Shown here in pieces: positions 1 through 11,431 of a stretch of DNA of 64,000 nt. The stretch is from Siphonodentalium dalli (taxonomy: Eukaryota > Mollusca > Scaphopoda > Gadilida > Siphonodentaliidae). Every line of letters starts with the position of its first letter. Within the stretch, counting starts at the first letter, position 1. The stretch spans positions 103,129,319 through 103,193,318 of the forward strand of contig CP136066.1 in the NCBI GenBank assembly GCA_032622095.1. Reading direction: 5' to 3'. The translations under genes were made by a program, and so were the position numbers. The notes under the pieces were generated by a model, which was not told where the DNA came from, made no database searches, and was given only the letters and a program-made list of their open reading frames with translations.

Positions 1-640
1 TTATAACAATGTTTTTCGCATGACACTTGTCATAAGTTTCACATTTAATGGCAAAACGAATGTGTGTTCTCTTGTTTAGATATATTAGAGTTCAGTGATC
101 TGTCTGTTCTGGTCTGTATGCATTTTTTCTTCCAGAGCCCTTGATCGATTTTAACCAAATTTGGTGTGGTGCCTCGGGGTTTTTTGAATTTTTGAGCAAG
201 AAGTTTAATCTAAAAATCTAAAAACAAAATTTAAAAATTAAATAATTTTTTTCTTTCTAATTAAGTAGAAAGAAATTTAAATTGAAAAAATTAAAACAAA
301 TTTTAAAGATTCAATCTAAAAATCCAAAAAGAAAATAAAAAAAATTTAATTGAAAATTTTTAATTGTTATTTTAATTTAAAAAACAAATTATTATTTGGT
401 TTTTGTTCAACAGCACATCAAAGATCAAACTGGTCAAAAGATCAAATTTGAACGAATCATATACATGAGTCTGTTCCAGCTAGTTAACATAGGGGCAAGT
501 GCTAATGTGTTCACTACGGACATCGATCTCGGGTGACAGACAATATTTATGTGGATAAAGTATTTTTACAAGTGGGCGGGAATACCGCTGTGGGTGTGGC
601 CTCTGTGGAAAGCTCCATTGTTTTGAAACTTGGCACATAT
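1..640. other. AT-rich sequence, no gene seen
   Basis: Bases 181-410 are almost pure A/T runs (aaattaaa type) with an imperfect inverted symmetry. Bases 130-180 resemble the 'gatcgattttaaccaaatttgg' phrase common in tandem-core elements. No exon signals. Confidence 0.5.
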
Positions 641-1150
641 AGTACTATGGGAAACTGCGAATATGAGGTCTGTCCGAATTTCAATTTGTGGAGTTAGCCC
701 CATTTTTCAACTTAGAAAATCTTCTCAAAATGCATAATTTTGTCCGAGCTTTTATTCCTATATTTTTCAGTCAATAGGTTTTAGGATTAGGATTAAGGGT
801 TAATAGGTTCAAGATTAGTGTTAGGGCTTATGGGATTTAGAGTTACCTGTTCACATAATTTCAGTGCCCAATATACAGTAATGGCTACTACATTCAAATA
901 ACATGTTGAATACGGGGGGTATACCTCAGTCCTATCTGGGACAGGCCCATCTCTAGTTTAATACTGAAAACCAAGATCCGATTATTCACCCCAAAACATC
1001 GTTCCCATCTACATGTCAATATCAATTTACAACACATGGAAAATTTCATGATGATCAGACGAATGGTATGGCCACAGGCAACTTGCCTTTGGGTATGGCC
1101 TGTAGCCCATGCTAATGGATTGAATTTGTTCTTTTTCGTTTCCATCTTAA
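641..1150 (-). repeat. Fragments of tandem-core elements
   Basis: Bases 650-840 are the reverse complement of the unit at 34080-34200 and 4700-5110 (gaataaaagctcggac, tagggataac-type phrases). Bases 980-1135 match one unit of the 5.2-6.7 kb array (tcccatctacatgtcaat, catgatgatcagacga). The array copy is cut at about 1150, where the segment bounded by TAGCGAGTTTGCGAT begins. Confidence 0.6.
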
Positions 1151-2490
1151 TAGCGAGTTTGCGATACCCGTTCGACGGGAACGGGTACGGGTAAATCTGT
1201 GAACATCGTCACGGTCACTTGGGTACTTTCAATGCAGCACATAAAGCGATAGCGAATTGAAACGGGTAGATTTGTCCCATTGACCGGTAGCATTTCACTA
1301 CGATTTTCTCACTCAAAGGTCCATGAATTCCATGAAATTCCAGTCAGCTATGCGTTAACCTATTTATTGAAAGATTTCATGGGCAAATATTATTGATAAA
1401 ATTGTCATTTTAACCCAGGATTTGTATTCAAATTCTCGAGGCGGCTTCTAGCGCTTAGATAAATACGGAAGGCCGATTTTTTTCACTAACAACTTTGTTC
1501 ACTGCATTAATGACAGGTTGTGATTAATAGAGTGAGTAGATGTTGCTATAGGTGCAGTCTCGGCCCATTGCATGATTGCAGGGACATGTCTATAGATGGT
1601 CTGCGCGTTATGAAGGGTGTCCACCTTCGAATTTCTAACTACACATCTTGAACCATATCAAATTCACAAGTTTGCGCGTAATTCCATTTGCACGCCCTCC
1701 CCTTGGCTGGCATCAAGCTTTCCAAATGTTGGACATTTTGAGACCTGACACCCCACCCCCAAAGCTTGAACAATTTCCAACTGTTTCTGACAGCCATTGT
1801 AGTCCAAATTGTGTTACCAAAAATAGGGAAAATGCAAATGTTTGTCTAAAAACTACAAATTCTCCACTGATAAATTGTTCGAAAAACAAACTACGAAAAC
1901 AATTTCAACCTATTGTTTGTGTGAAATTTCCAACAAATGTTGTGTCAGGTGTATCAAATTTCCAAATGTTGAACATTTGACAAAGTTGGGGAGGGGTTGA
2001 GACACCCCTGCCGTCACGTCCCTGTCTCAACCCATTGTACAAGGACATGCATATATCGTGGATGTATATATGCATTGCACATTTGAATACAATTACCGTT
2101 TAGTTACCTTATCGTGTGTGGGTGGGGACTGATTTCTCATTTTAATATATATTTACTATCTGAACGGACATGGCACATTTGAACCAAAATACTGGTGTAT
2201 ACTCTAGTGGGGATAATATAGGTCGCCAAAGACACGAAATACCTATACATACTCTAAGCATAAGCAGGGCGATTTTCAGCTGTTTTCTGTGTTTCGCACA
2301 GAAGTGAAGCAAACGCTCTTTATTCAATCCGTATAATAAACAGACTACATTTTGACACCTTTTTTGTTACCAAGTTAAACATACCTCAGGGTTTAGATCC
2401 CGACAACAAACCCAATTCTTGGGATAAATATTCCCTTGCCTCGACGGGCCGACCCTCCGATCTGTTGAAAGATTCCAAACAAAGGTTTAC

Positions 2491-2884
2491 TTAAAGCTAC
2501 TCAAACCGATCAGACGGTCCCCATATCATAAAGTTACAACAAGAGCATTTCTTCAAAATACGCTTTTGTTATCAGAATCGATTAATTACAACAAAATAAT
2601 GCTAACAGCTGTCAACTATAGTATAAAATTTTGGCCGCATTACCACTTGATTTTAGAGTTAAGCATCTTCATCCGCAATTTTGTCCGAGACCGTCGGTTT
2701 GATGACCCTTTTCTGGGCCACAAATAACTACACAATTCAAGAAATAACAAACTTCAAAAATCGATATCTGACCACTCTGCGCTTTTGATGGTGGGTTCCT
2801 CGATTCGAATCAAATATTTTGTTTTACCCCCGAAGCCAAAAAAATAGTAACTTGCGTGCGTTAATTCGGATTATGCATCTTTAA
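2491..2884 (-). mobile_element. TTAA-F element copy 1
   Basis: Begins TTAAAGCTACTCAAACCGAT and ends GATTATGCATCTTTAA, with TTAA at both edges. The interior (ctatagttgac, acttgattttagag, cgaagccaaa) matches the copies at 6913, 7369 and 17334. Non-autonomous, no frame. Confidence 0.65.
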
Positions 2885-3368
2885 TATGACTAAATATTCC
2901 CCAACTAAAATAAGGGACAAATGCGGTATTATATCGAACTGAAAGTACATGTAGGAAAATATTAGACCCTTGGTCTAAAACAATACATTTTACACCGAAT
3001 ATTGGTTGGACATTTTAACTATATCTAACGTAATTGTATATTTGAGCTATCATAATCTATTTTCTAAGTTTAAACATTCCAACTGATTTATTGTCAACAC
3101 TCGATCGGTCTATGACTTTTAGAATCCAATTGTTGAAAATGTTACCAATATGAGTGAAAGAAAAGCAACATCCTCTTCCAATTGCCACCTCGTCCTTGAT
3201 GAAAGCAACTGATTATCCTGGGGCTCATCTAATATAAATGCAAATTTCCAACAACCCATAACGCTAAGTATAACATCGGCCAATAACAATCTATATCATA
3301 ATATCTTTTGTGTTACAGTTAGCTCACCATACATTACCAGTCGATGTTATGAATTATACCGGTAAAAC

Positions 3369-3451
3369 AGTTTGCGATTTCAAAACCTGTACCGGTACGG
3401 GTAGCTACCCGTACGCGTACCCGTACCCGTACCGGTTTGAAATCGCAAACT
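3369..3451. repeat. GC-rich perfect-type hairpin
   Basis: Arms GTTTGCGATTTCAAA / TTTGAAATCGCAAAC enclose repeated ACCGGTACGGGTA and TACCCGTACCC blocks. The core can pair almost end to end. Strikingly GC- and CpG-rich against a roughly 65% AT background. It marks the right end of the 1151-3456 segment. Confidence 0.8.
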
Positions 3452-3456
3452 CGCTA

Positions 3457-3600
3457 ATGCTAACAGCCATGACAAATTTCATGATCCGACCTGTAGCCTG
3501 CGCTAATGGAAATTGTTGACAGACATACACACACGGACAACGGAACCGACACACGGCAACACCTCAAACTTAACTTGACTTTGTCAAGCTGAGCTAAAAA
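3457..3600 (+). repeat. End of a 160-bp-core element
   Basis: Partial unit (catgacaaatttcatgat, gtagcctgcgctaatgg) followed by acacacacggac and the terminal hairpin CTCAAACTTAACTTGAC / GTCAAGCTGAG ahead of CTAAAAA. This is the same terminus as at 6640-6718 and 37530-37556. Confidence 0.7.
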
Positions 3601-3659
3601 TACAAAAGTAAATATCTGATATGTGAATGTGTGTCTGACTGTATGTTCCTTATAGCTGT

Positions 3660-4290
3660 TCACATTTCTGCATTGAAATTTGGCATGGATATGTATTTCG
3701 GCATTCCGGGCAACATGGTATAGGTCCGGTGTATGTCTGATATCGCATTTTGATGTTATAACGTCATATCTGCACAGACATACTGCACTGAAATTTGGTA
3801 TGGGCGTGTATTTCAAGTCTCGACCCTCACGGTTTGTGATTAAATTTGGTATGGATATGTATTTCGAAACTCCGGGTAACATGGTCTGGGTCCCCTCCCT
3901 GTCTGACTTTGCATGTTGACATCCGCATGGGAAAACCGGGTTCTCGGGTACTAATGGCCCCATCGCACTGCAATTTGGTACGAGCTTGTATTTTGGCTCT
4001 CTGGGTAACACGGACTCCACCGACATCACGTTTTGACGTCATATCCGCATGGGCAAAACAGTTTCTCGTAAACTACTTGGCGGATCGCACTGAAATATTG
4101 GTATGGTGTATTTCAGCCCTCTGGGTAGCATGGACTGTGTCCTGGTTCCCTAACATTGGGTTTTGATGTGATGACATATCCACATGGGAATCGCAGTTCT
4201 CGGAAACTACTGGGCAGATCTCACTGAAATTGGTGTGGTCATGTATTTCAGTCCTACGGGAAACATGGGCTGTGTCTCGACATTGCCTTT
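3660..4290 (+). repeat. Tandem array, units of about 120-130 bp
   Basis: The phrase gaaatttggtatggatatgt with tatttcg recurs near 3676, 3790, 3841, 3970, 4092 and 4226. Spacing is 114, 51, 129, 122 and 134 bp, so one unit is truncated. Units also share tttgacgtcatatccgcatg. Six open-frame shadows in both strands come from this array and are not genes. Confidence 0.8.
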
Positions 4291-4620
4291 ATTTTCTACC
4301 TTATCAGAACAAAGTACTGTAACAATAAACGCTGTTTAATATTCCCGTGCAACGCTAGTAACAAATATTTTTGATAAAGAGCACCCTGGCTTCCTTGGCC
4401 TATGTCACATTTGTGTATATAAATGTTATCATTCTTATATATGAGCTAAATAGGTCTGGTGGCTACCTGGCCTCGCATCTATTTTACCTTCTGAACATAT
4501 TTGAACAAATCTGAATCCTAGTCAACAAAGGCCCCTCGATATAAAATACAAGAAATTGCACCTTGGCAGATGGAAACCAAAGTTAACTAGAGGTGTGACT
4601 GTCCCAAAGGGACTATGAAA

Positions 4621-4631
4621 CCCCCCCCCCC
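4621..4631 (+). repeat. Poly-C tract
   Basis: Eleven C in a row in a repeat-rich flank; typical edge of a tandem-core element and a likely place for assembly length error. Confidence 0.8.
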
Positions 4632-4699
4632 TGTTTTTAAAATACTAAGATGTTTCACATGTCAGTAAACATTTAGTTAAAATAATAAAATAACAGTTC

Positions 4700-5110
4700 C
4701 CATTGCAGGTGTACAACCATAATCCTAATCTTAAACCTATTGACCGAAAAATGTAGGAATAAAAGCTTTGGACAAAATTAAGCATGTTGCGAATAAAAAA
4801 ATTTAAGTCGAAAAAGGGGAATAACTCCACACAAAAAATGTCGGACAGACGTCATAATCGCAGGTACACAAGTTCCCATGGTACTAAATATCTGTGCCCC
4901 GTTTAAAAAAAATTGACCTAAAAATGTAGGAATAAAAGCTCGGACAAAAGTATACATGTTGCGAAAAATTTCTAAGTCGAAAAAGGGGGATAACTCCAAA
5001 AAAGGTCTGATAGACGTCATAATCGCAGGTGCACATGTTCCCAAGTTGGTTGATGTCTGTGCCAAGTTTCAAGGAAATTGATCAAAAACGACTGAGAAAA
5101 ACTCCGGACA
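4700..5110 (+). repeat. Tandem array, units of about 165-175 bp
   Basis: attgacc-aaaaatgtaggaataaaagc recurs near 4734 and 4910, with a diverged third unit at 5073. Each unit carries aagtcgaaaaaggggga and agacgtcataatcgcaggt. Related single units lie at 34085-34215 (plus) and 650-840 (minus). Confidence 0.8.
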
Positions 5111-5199
5111 AATTTTATGTATTACAGTCAATGGAGCGATTAGGAATGTGGAAAGTTGAATTTCTAATACTAGTTTTAATATACATGAAGAGAAAAGTT

Positions 5200-6718
5200 A
5201 AATTCAAGATGGCTGCTGGCGGACATATTTTTTGGCCGAAAACCCCAAAATGACTCATTCCCATCTACATGTCATTATTAACATTCATGACAAATTTTAT
5301 GATGATCAGACTAAAGGTACGACCTGTAGCCCGTGCTAAAGGAATTAGTCATAGTGTAAATTCCAAGATGGCTGCTGGCGGCCATGTTTTTGGACCGAAT
5401 GACCCCAAAATGACTCGTTCCCATCTACATGTCATTGTTAACATCCACGCCAAATTTTATGATGATCAGACTAAAGGTACGACCTGCAGCCCATGCTAAA
5501 GAATTTAGTCATACAAAGAGTAAAATCCAAGATGGCTGCTATGTTTTTTGGCCACATGACCCCAAAATTACTCGTTCCCATCTACATGTCAATATTATCA
5601 TCCATGACAAATTTCATGATGATCAGACGAACAGTACGACCTGTGGCCCGTGCTAATGGATTAAATTATTAAACCCATGTTTGAAATCCAAGATGGCCGC
5701 TGGCGGCCATGTTTTTTGTCCGAATGACCCCAAAATGACTCGTTCCCATCTACATTCCAATTTCAACAGCCATGACATATTTTATGATGATCAGACTAAA
5801 GGTACGACCTGTAGCCCGTGCTAAAGGATTTAGTCATACAAAGAGTAAAATCCAAGATGGCTGCTGGCGACCATGTTTTTTGGCCAAATGACCCCAAATA
5901 TTACTCGTTCCCATCTACATGTCAATATTATGATCCATGACAAATTTCATGATGATCAGACGAACACTCCGGCCTGTAGCCCGTGCTAATGGATTGAATT
6001 TTGAAATTCAAGATGGCCACTGGCGGCCATGTTTTTTTGCCGAATGACCCCAAAATGACTCGTTCCCATCTACATGTCAATGTCAACGCCCATGACAAAT
6101 TTCATAATGATCCGACCAAAGGTACGACCTGTAGCCCGTGCCAAAGGATTTAGTCATGCAAAGAGTAAAATCCAAGATGGCTTCCCGCGGCCATGTTTTA
6201 TGGCCGACCCCAAAATGACTCGTTCCCATCTATATGTCATTGTTAACATCCATGACAAATTTCATAATGATTCGATCAAAGGTAGGACCTGTAGCCCATG
6301 CCAAACAATTTAGTCATGCAAAGAGTAAATTCCAAAAAAATTGCTGGCGGCCATGTTTTTTGGCAGAACGACCCCAAAATGACTCGTTCCCATCTACATG
6401 TCAATATTAACATCCATGACAAATTTCATGATGATCAGACGAATGGTAGGACCTGTAGCCCGTGCTAATGGATTGAATTTTGAAATCCAAGATGGCCACT
6501 GGCGGCCATGTTTTTTTGCCGTATGACCCCAAAATGACTCGTTCCCATCTACATGTCAATGTCAAGAGCTATGACAAATTTTATAATGATCCGATTAAAG
6601 GTACGACCTGTAGCCCGTGCTAAAGGAAATTGTTGACGCATCACGCACACACACACGGACGACGGATACCAAGCCATGGCAATAGCTCAAACTTTACAAA
6701 GTAAAGTTGAGCTAAAAA
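5200..6718 (+). repeat. Tandem array of nine units of about 160 bp with hairpin end
   Basis: Units begin near 5206, 5365, 5529, 5688, 5853, 6010, 6173, 6331 and 6488, each with caagatggc-gctggcggcc, ctcgttcccatctacatgtc, catgatgatcaga and gacctgtagcccgtgctaa. The array ends with acacacacggacgacgg, gccatggcaatag and the hairpin CTCAAACTTTAC / GTAAAGTTGAG followed by CTAAAAA. Tandem core, microsatellite and hairpin terminus are the architecture of bivalve pearl and Helitron-like non-autonomous elements. All reading frames over it are shadows. Confidence 0.85.
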
Positions 6719-6719
6719 G

Positions 6720-6880
6720 ATATATGAGGGGATGGCAAAAATTCAATGCAAACAAAACAACCCTCTTTTGAATGCCCTCCTGATGCCAAACCTGCATACC
6801 ATATTTGATCAGAGATCCTATAACCCATGGTTGAGATATATAAGTGGATGGACGGACGGACGGACGCGCATGTTTGGTAT
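6720..6880 (+). repeat. Terminal part of another tandem-core element (K)
   Basis: aatgccctcctgatgccaaa, tgcataccatatttgatcag, cccatggttgagatat and a GGAC microsatellite (6848-6868) parallel 55240-55400. It follows directly on the 160-bp array and is cut by TTAA-F copy 2. Confidence 0.65.
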
Positions 6881-6912
6881 ATTAAGTGGTATCTTGTGTG
6901 ATAAGCCAGTCA

Positions 6913-7280
6913 TTAAAGATGCATGATCCGAATTAAAGCTCCCAAATTACTATTTCTTTGGCTTCGGGTAAAAAATATTTTGAAATCTTATTTTTCACCA
7001 CCGGTACTTTTGGCAAGCCGACAGTCTCGGACCAAATTGCGGATGAAGATGGATAAGTCTAAAATCAAGTGGCTTTGGATATTACATATTTGACAACCCA
7101 GCCAAATTTCTTTGGACAGAATGTTGATAAATAACAGGGTTTGGGCAATTTTATACTATAGTTGACTGTGGATAGCATTATTTTTGGGCAATTAATTGAT
7201 TCTGCTAACTGAAGCAGCTTTTCAAAAAATGTTGTTGGAATCTGATATGTGGACCATCAAATCGGATTGAGCACCTTTAA
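6913..7280 (+). mobile_element. TTAA-F element copy 2
   Basis: Starts TTAAAGATGCATGATCCGAA and ends GATTGAGCACCTTTAA. Internal phrases tactatttctttggctt and aattttatactatagttgac are shared with copies 1, 3 and 4. Opposite orientation to copy 1. Confidence 0.7.
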
Positions 7281-7368
7281 GTGGTATTTTTTTCAGAAAT
7301 AGTTACATGTACCACCTAATTTGGATTTAAAGTCTGTATGATCAGAAAGACTTAAAGTGGAATACCAC

Positions 7369-7856
7369 TTAAAGGTACTCAATCCGATCAGAGGGTCCCC
7401 ATCTCAACAGATTCCAACAACAACAATCCGATCAGAGGGTCCTATATTACTATTTCTTTGGCTTTTAGGGTAAAAAATATTTGATTCGAGTCGAGGAACC
7501 CATCAAACAAAGCTCAGAGTTATTAGATATTGATTTTTGAAATTTGTTATTTTCTCGAGATGAGTACTAATAATTGCCTTCAACTTAGTAATCTGCTCGA
7601 GATGTGTACACCAAAACACTATTCAAACAGACAAGGATGGATAACTCTAAAATCAAGTGGTAATAATAACGCAATTTTGACTGTGTTCTGGGACAGAAAG
7701 TATTCCCGATAATGAAAAATAATAGATTTCTAAAATCGATATCTAAAAAATCTGAGCTTTGATGGGTGGCTTCCTCAACTCGAATCAAATATTTTTGACC
7801 CCCGAAGCCATTGAAATAGTAATTGAGAGGAGGTTGATCGGATTGAGTACCTTTAA
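7369..7856. mobile_element. TTAA-F element copy 3, with full inverted ends
   Basis: Bounded by TTAAAGGTACTCAATCCGAT and its inverse ATCGGATTGAGTACCTTTAA, so this copy shows the family's 20-bp TIR. An internal duplication of aatccgatcagagggtcc occurs at 7380 and 7424. No frame of interest. Confidence 0.75.
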
Positions 7857-8144
7857 GATAGTGCATGGTCTTGGAGTTAATTACCTTGCATCATAAGGAC
7901 TATTTTTCATTCGTCTAACATTTTTCATTTCCGTACCGTAAACAGGAAGATGTTTTTACTAATACGCATGTGCGAATCCAGCACATTTTTGTTATATATG
8001 TGCCAAAAGTTACACTTAAGTACTGCTGTTTATCATCAAATTTAACCACCCAGGAAGCATCCACTTGATCCTAACCACCCAGGAAAAAAATACCCCTTGA
8101 GGCTCAAATGTAGGAAGGTATGCATGGACGGACCCATATAATCC
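7857..8144 (+). other. No gene seen
   Basis: Unassigned AT-rich sequence with a short direct repeat, ccacccaggaa, at about 8047 and 8076. Confidence 0.4.
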
Positions 8145-9410
8145 AGTATACCCCCCCCCCCCATTTTGGATGGGGGTATAATAAGCTAAATATACCTGAT
8201 GGTTATTGCAAAGAATATGTTTTAAGAACTACCATAGAGAGAAAGAGTTACTTCCCTGCTCCCTCTCCTATTTAACCTGGTGACCTTATTTAAAGGTGGA
8301 TTATCTCTTTGTAAACATGTATTATATAGTTACCGGGGTATAAAATATTAGATCTGAATCGAAGACTCCTGTCCGGAAATGCTTCTATCGATTAATATTC
8401 ATTTTATTTATAATATTTTCTGGTCTAAAAAGGTGTGGTTGTTTAGCTAATGAACAATAGTGGTTACTGTTAACAGAGACCAGAAATTTTATGGTGTTAT
8501 TTTGTCACAAATAAACATTAATTATACTCATTATCGCTTATAACTATGGAATAAAACAATACAACCAATCAATCTGGGACATTTGATGTTTGGTACGTAG
8601 CCAAAGGAACAGCCTAATGCTCTCTATCACTATATGGTATCACCCGAATAGTCTGTTCTAAAAATAGACAAATAAACGGTCCCAATAAAATATTCGAAAT
8701 AAAATCAATATCAATAGATAGAAGCCTTTCCGGACATGGGTGTTCAGTTAATATTTATTATTTTGTACCCATGCAACTATTTTAAATTTGTTATTTAAAG
8801 AGATAATCCATCTCTTAAATAAATCTGAATCCCAGTCTCGCAAGGGCCCTCCATATCAAATAGAAGCTGAATAGCCCTGATAATTCTTGAAGACATTTTA
8901 AGAAATTACCATGGAGGGAAAGAGTTATGTCCCTGGCTCTGCCCCTATTTGAACAGATCTGAACACCAGTCACTTAGGGACCATCCACACCAAATAGATA
9001 TGTCACTGGCTCTGCCCTAATTTGACCTGGTGACCCCATTTGAAATTTTTTTAATCTGTCAGCAAAGGACCTTCCATACCGGATATAATAAGCTAAATAG
9101 ACCTGATGGTTCTTGAGAAGAAGATGTTTAAAAAATTACTGTAAAAGGAAAGAGTTCTGTCCCTGGCTCCGCCCTTATTTTACCTGTTGGTCCTATTTGA
9201 ACAAATATGAATTCCAGTTAGCTAGGGACCATCCACAGCAAATATGACCCCATTCAGTCTTGCAGATCGTAAGAAGACCTTTTAAAAATTACTATTGAGG
9301 GAAAGAGTTATGTCCCATGCTCTGCCCTATTTCACCTGGCGACCACATTTGAACAAATGTGAATCTCAGTCACCTAGCGACTATCCCCACCAAATATCAC
9401 CCTATATATC
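8145..9410 (+). repeat. Tandem array of about 165-bp units, interrupted
   Basis: Starts at a hairpin (tatacccccc / gggggtata, 8148-8180). The units contain gagggaaagagttatgtccc, tggctctgccc, acctggtgacc and gaatcccagt, recurring near 8240, 8930, 9145 and 9300. A TIR-I transposon (about 8290-8825) splits the first unit from the rest. Confidence 0.75.
8290..8825. mobile_element. TIR-I transposon copy 1
   Basis: About 535 bp bounded by ttatttaaaggtggattatc (left) and the inverse gataatccatctcttaaata (right). It is inserted in the 165-bp array. A subterminal block (cctgtccggaaatgcttcta) is itself inverted near the other end (tagaagcctttccggac). Matches the element at 47190-47660. No transposase. 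Confidence 0.7.
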
Positions 9411-9431
9411 ACACTTCCGGGAAAATGGGGC

Positions 9432-9571
9432 TACAGTAATCCCTAAATAATCGACTCCTTAACCATAGCAGAATTATGGGTAACTTTTCAGCCATATTTC
9501 CGACTAAATCCTGAAAAGTTACCCATAATTCTGCTGCGGTTAAGGAGTAGATTATTTAGGGCATTACTGTA
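9432..9571. mobile_element. PAL-A copy 1 (139 bp)
   Basis: TA-CAGTAATcCCTAAATAATC left end and GGGCATTACTG-TA right end; the loop-proximal part of the arms (atggcttgttgccattcatc) is deleted. Confidence 0.9.
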
Positions 9572-10280
9572 CCTGGAAATTGAGCAGACAATAATATTTA
9601 GCAAGAAAACTTACATTATTTGGCTGTTATTGTTGCATTGCAATCTAAAGCTGTAACACATACATTCAATGGCATTGGTTCTTCAAATAACCATGCAACA
9701 GTGCACTTTTTTCTTGATAAACACAGGGGGGGGGGGGAGTCTGGAAAAAAAATGCACATATAGGGCCCAAAAAGTTTTTTTCCGACCCCGAGGGGCCCAC
9801 CACCCCATTTGTGCAAAAAAAATATTTTTTTCCTCCAAAATGTTGGGGACCCACCCCACTTTCTCATGTTTTTATCAAAATTTCAGAGTTTTTTTTTAAG
9901 CCGTTCTTCAATAACTGTGTTAACTGCCTTTCAATCCCATTCCACTATCATTTTGTTGGTGCAAACTCTTGCTGTGTACCATTAAGACTCAAGCAATAAC
10001 ATGCTTAATTGGTAAACACAGATCAGAAAAACGAAAAATAAACTGTATTTCCAGGTGTTTCCTGGTGTTTTCAGTATCTAACAACAATAATAAAGCATTG
10101 TGTAGGTACACTATATGTCACAAATCGCCTTAGACCACATTATAGCCTTAATATATCGAGTGGGTTGTGTCTGACAGAGAACACTGGCCAGTGTAAAGTG
10201 GTAAACAGGTCAGGGGTTCCACAATTATTTGTGCATGACCAAAGAACTCTTTAGTCTTTTCCACCGGGGTGGGGTGGGGG
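9572..10280. other. No gene seen; low-complexity G-rich patch
   Basis: A 12-G run at 9726-9737 and G/C-homopolymer alternation with T-runs to 9900; open frames on both strands here come from homopolymers. The rest is unassigned. Confidence 0.4.
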
Positions 10281-10790
10281 AGGGGAATTGTTTTTGGTTA
10301 GGTATACACCTAGATATATGGTTATTATATCCCCCGATATTAGTCGGCGGGTATATAGATGACGTCTCGAGCCGTCCGTGCGTCAGTCCATACAAACATT
10401 TTGCATTATAACTCAAGAGTCGGTTGTCATATTTTGATGCCATATGGCATGGTGACAGACCAGAAATGGGGAACGAATATGCATAATATCACGGGTTGTG
10501 ACCATCAATGCCTACCAGAGTTATGGGCCCTGTTCGACTTTATGAAATTCAGCCCGTACAAACTTTTTGCAATATAAGTTAAGTGTCGGTTGTTGAATTT
10601 TGATGTGGTTTGGAATGGTGATAGACCAGAATGATAGGGGAAGGATGTATGCACATATTATTGCATATCACAGGTTTCGCCTATCAATGCATACCAGAGT
10701 TACCGGCCTTGTTCCATCCGTAAACACGTTTTGCATTATTATAACTCAACCATGGGTTAAGTTTCCTGAACGCTATTAAGGTGGTCCACT
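10281..10790 (+). repeat. Tandem-core element, about 2.5 units of 185 bp
   Basis: Begins with the hairpin atatcccccgat / tcggcgggtatat and cgtccgtgcgtc. The units share tacaaacattttgcattata, actcaagagtcggttg, ttttgatgccat-tggcatggtga and catcaatgcctaccagagtta. Starts with the microsatellite end, so it is in inverse orientation relative to the 5.2-6.7 kb element. Confidence 0.75.
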
Positions 10791-11109
10791 GTGAAGTGGG
10801 CCGGGATCCTGTGAAATCCAGAATGTTGCTAAATCTGAGGCTAGAGAGTCACTATAGCTGCATATATAGCCCTATACCAACAAGCATGGTACTAACATGC
10901 TTACAAACAACATTACATGGTCAGTACTTGTAAATTGTTTGAAATAAAACCATTTTGGAAAAAATTTACAAGCACGATTTTTTCGGCCTCTGGACCACCC
11001 ACCCACCACGGCCCTATATATATACAGAATTTTTTTTGCAGACTCCCCCCTGATAAACATTGCAATTTGTTCAAATTCACAGACAATTTTGACTTGGCCA
11101 AGCCCCGGT

Positions 11110-11431
11110 TCTAATGCCCTAATTAATCGACTTCTTAACCACAGCAGAATTAGGGGTAACTTTTCAGGATTTAGTCGGAAATATGGCTTATTGCCATTCA
11201 TCGGAAAGCTCTCGGGTAACTTTTCAGGATTTAGTCGGAATGTTACCATTTATTGGAAACTCTCGGGTAACTTTTCAGGATTTAGTCGGAAATATGGCTT
11301 GTTGCCATTCATCGGAAAGCTCTCCCTAAGAGCTTTCCGATGAATGCCAACAAGCCATATTTCCTACTAAATCCTGAAAAGTTACCCATAATTCTGTTGT
11401 GGTTAAGAAGTCGATTAATTAGGGCATTACT
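11110..11431. mobile_element. PAL-A copy 2, left arm internally triplicated
   Basis: The left arm segment gggtaacttttcaggattta...gaaagctctc is present three times in tandem (11154-11213, 11214-11264, 11265-11324; 60, 51 and 60 bp), while the right arm has it once. The right edge is GGGCATTACTG-TA. The 84-codon frame over it is a shadow. Confidence 0.9.

Larger units (their letters stand above)
1151..3456. mobile_element. 2.3-kb segment bounded by 15-bp inverted ends
   Basis: The left end TAGCGAGTTTGCGAT (1151-1165) is matched exactly in inverse at 3442-3456. Both ends are followed inward by ACCCGT/ACGGGT-rich DNA. The right end is itself a hairpin of about 80 bp (3369-3451) built from GTACCC repeats between GTTTGCGATTTCAAA arms. 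Array sequence of the 160-bp family stops at 1150 and resumes at about 3457, suggesting insertion into it. There is no clear target duplication and no transposase frame inside. The interior holds a TTAA-F copy (2491-2884) and otherwise unassigned DNA. Confidence 0.5.

Noticed and set aside
1648-1980. 110-codon plus frame
   Set aside because: No recognisable motif; contains an internal repeat (tttccaaatgttg-acatttga at both ends) and lies inside a transposon-like segment.
3460-4029. 189-codon minus frame, the longest open frame in the window
   Set aside because: Runs across a tandem satellite with a period near a multiple of three; composition follows the repeat.
11089-11343. Open frames beginning MGNFSGFSRKYG seen at many places (also 25667, 40801, 46015, 52316, 54519, 58919)
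   Set aside because: All are the same translation of the PAL-A arm; palindromic copies give it on both strands.
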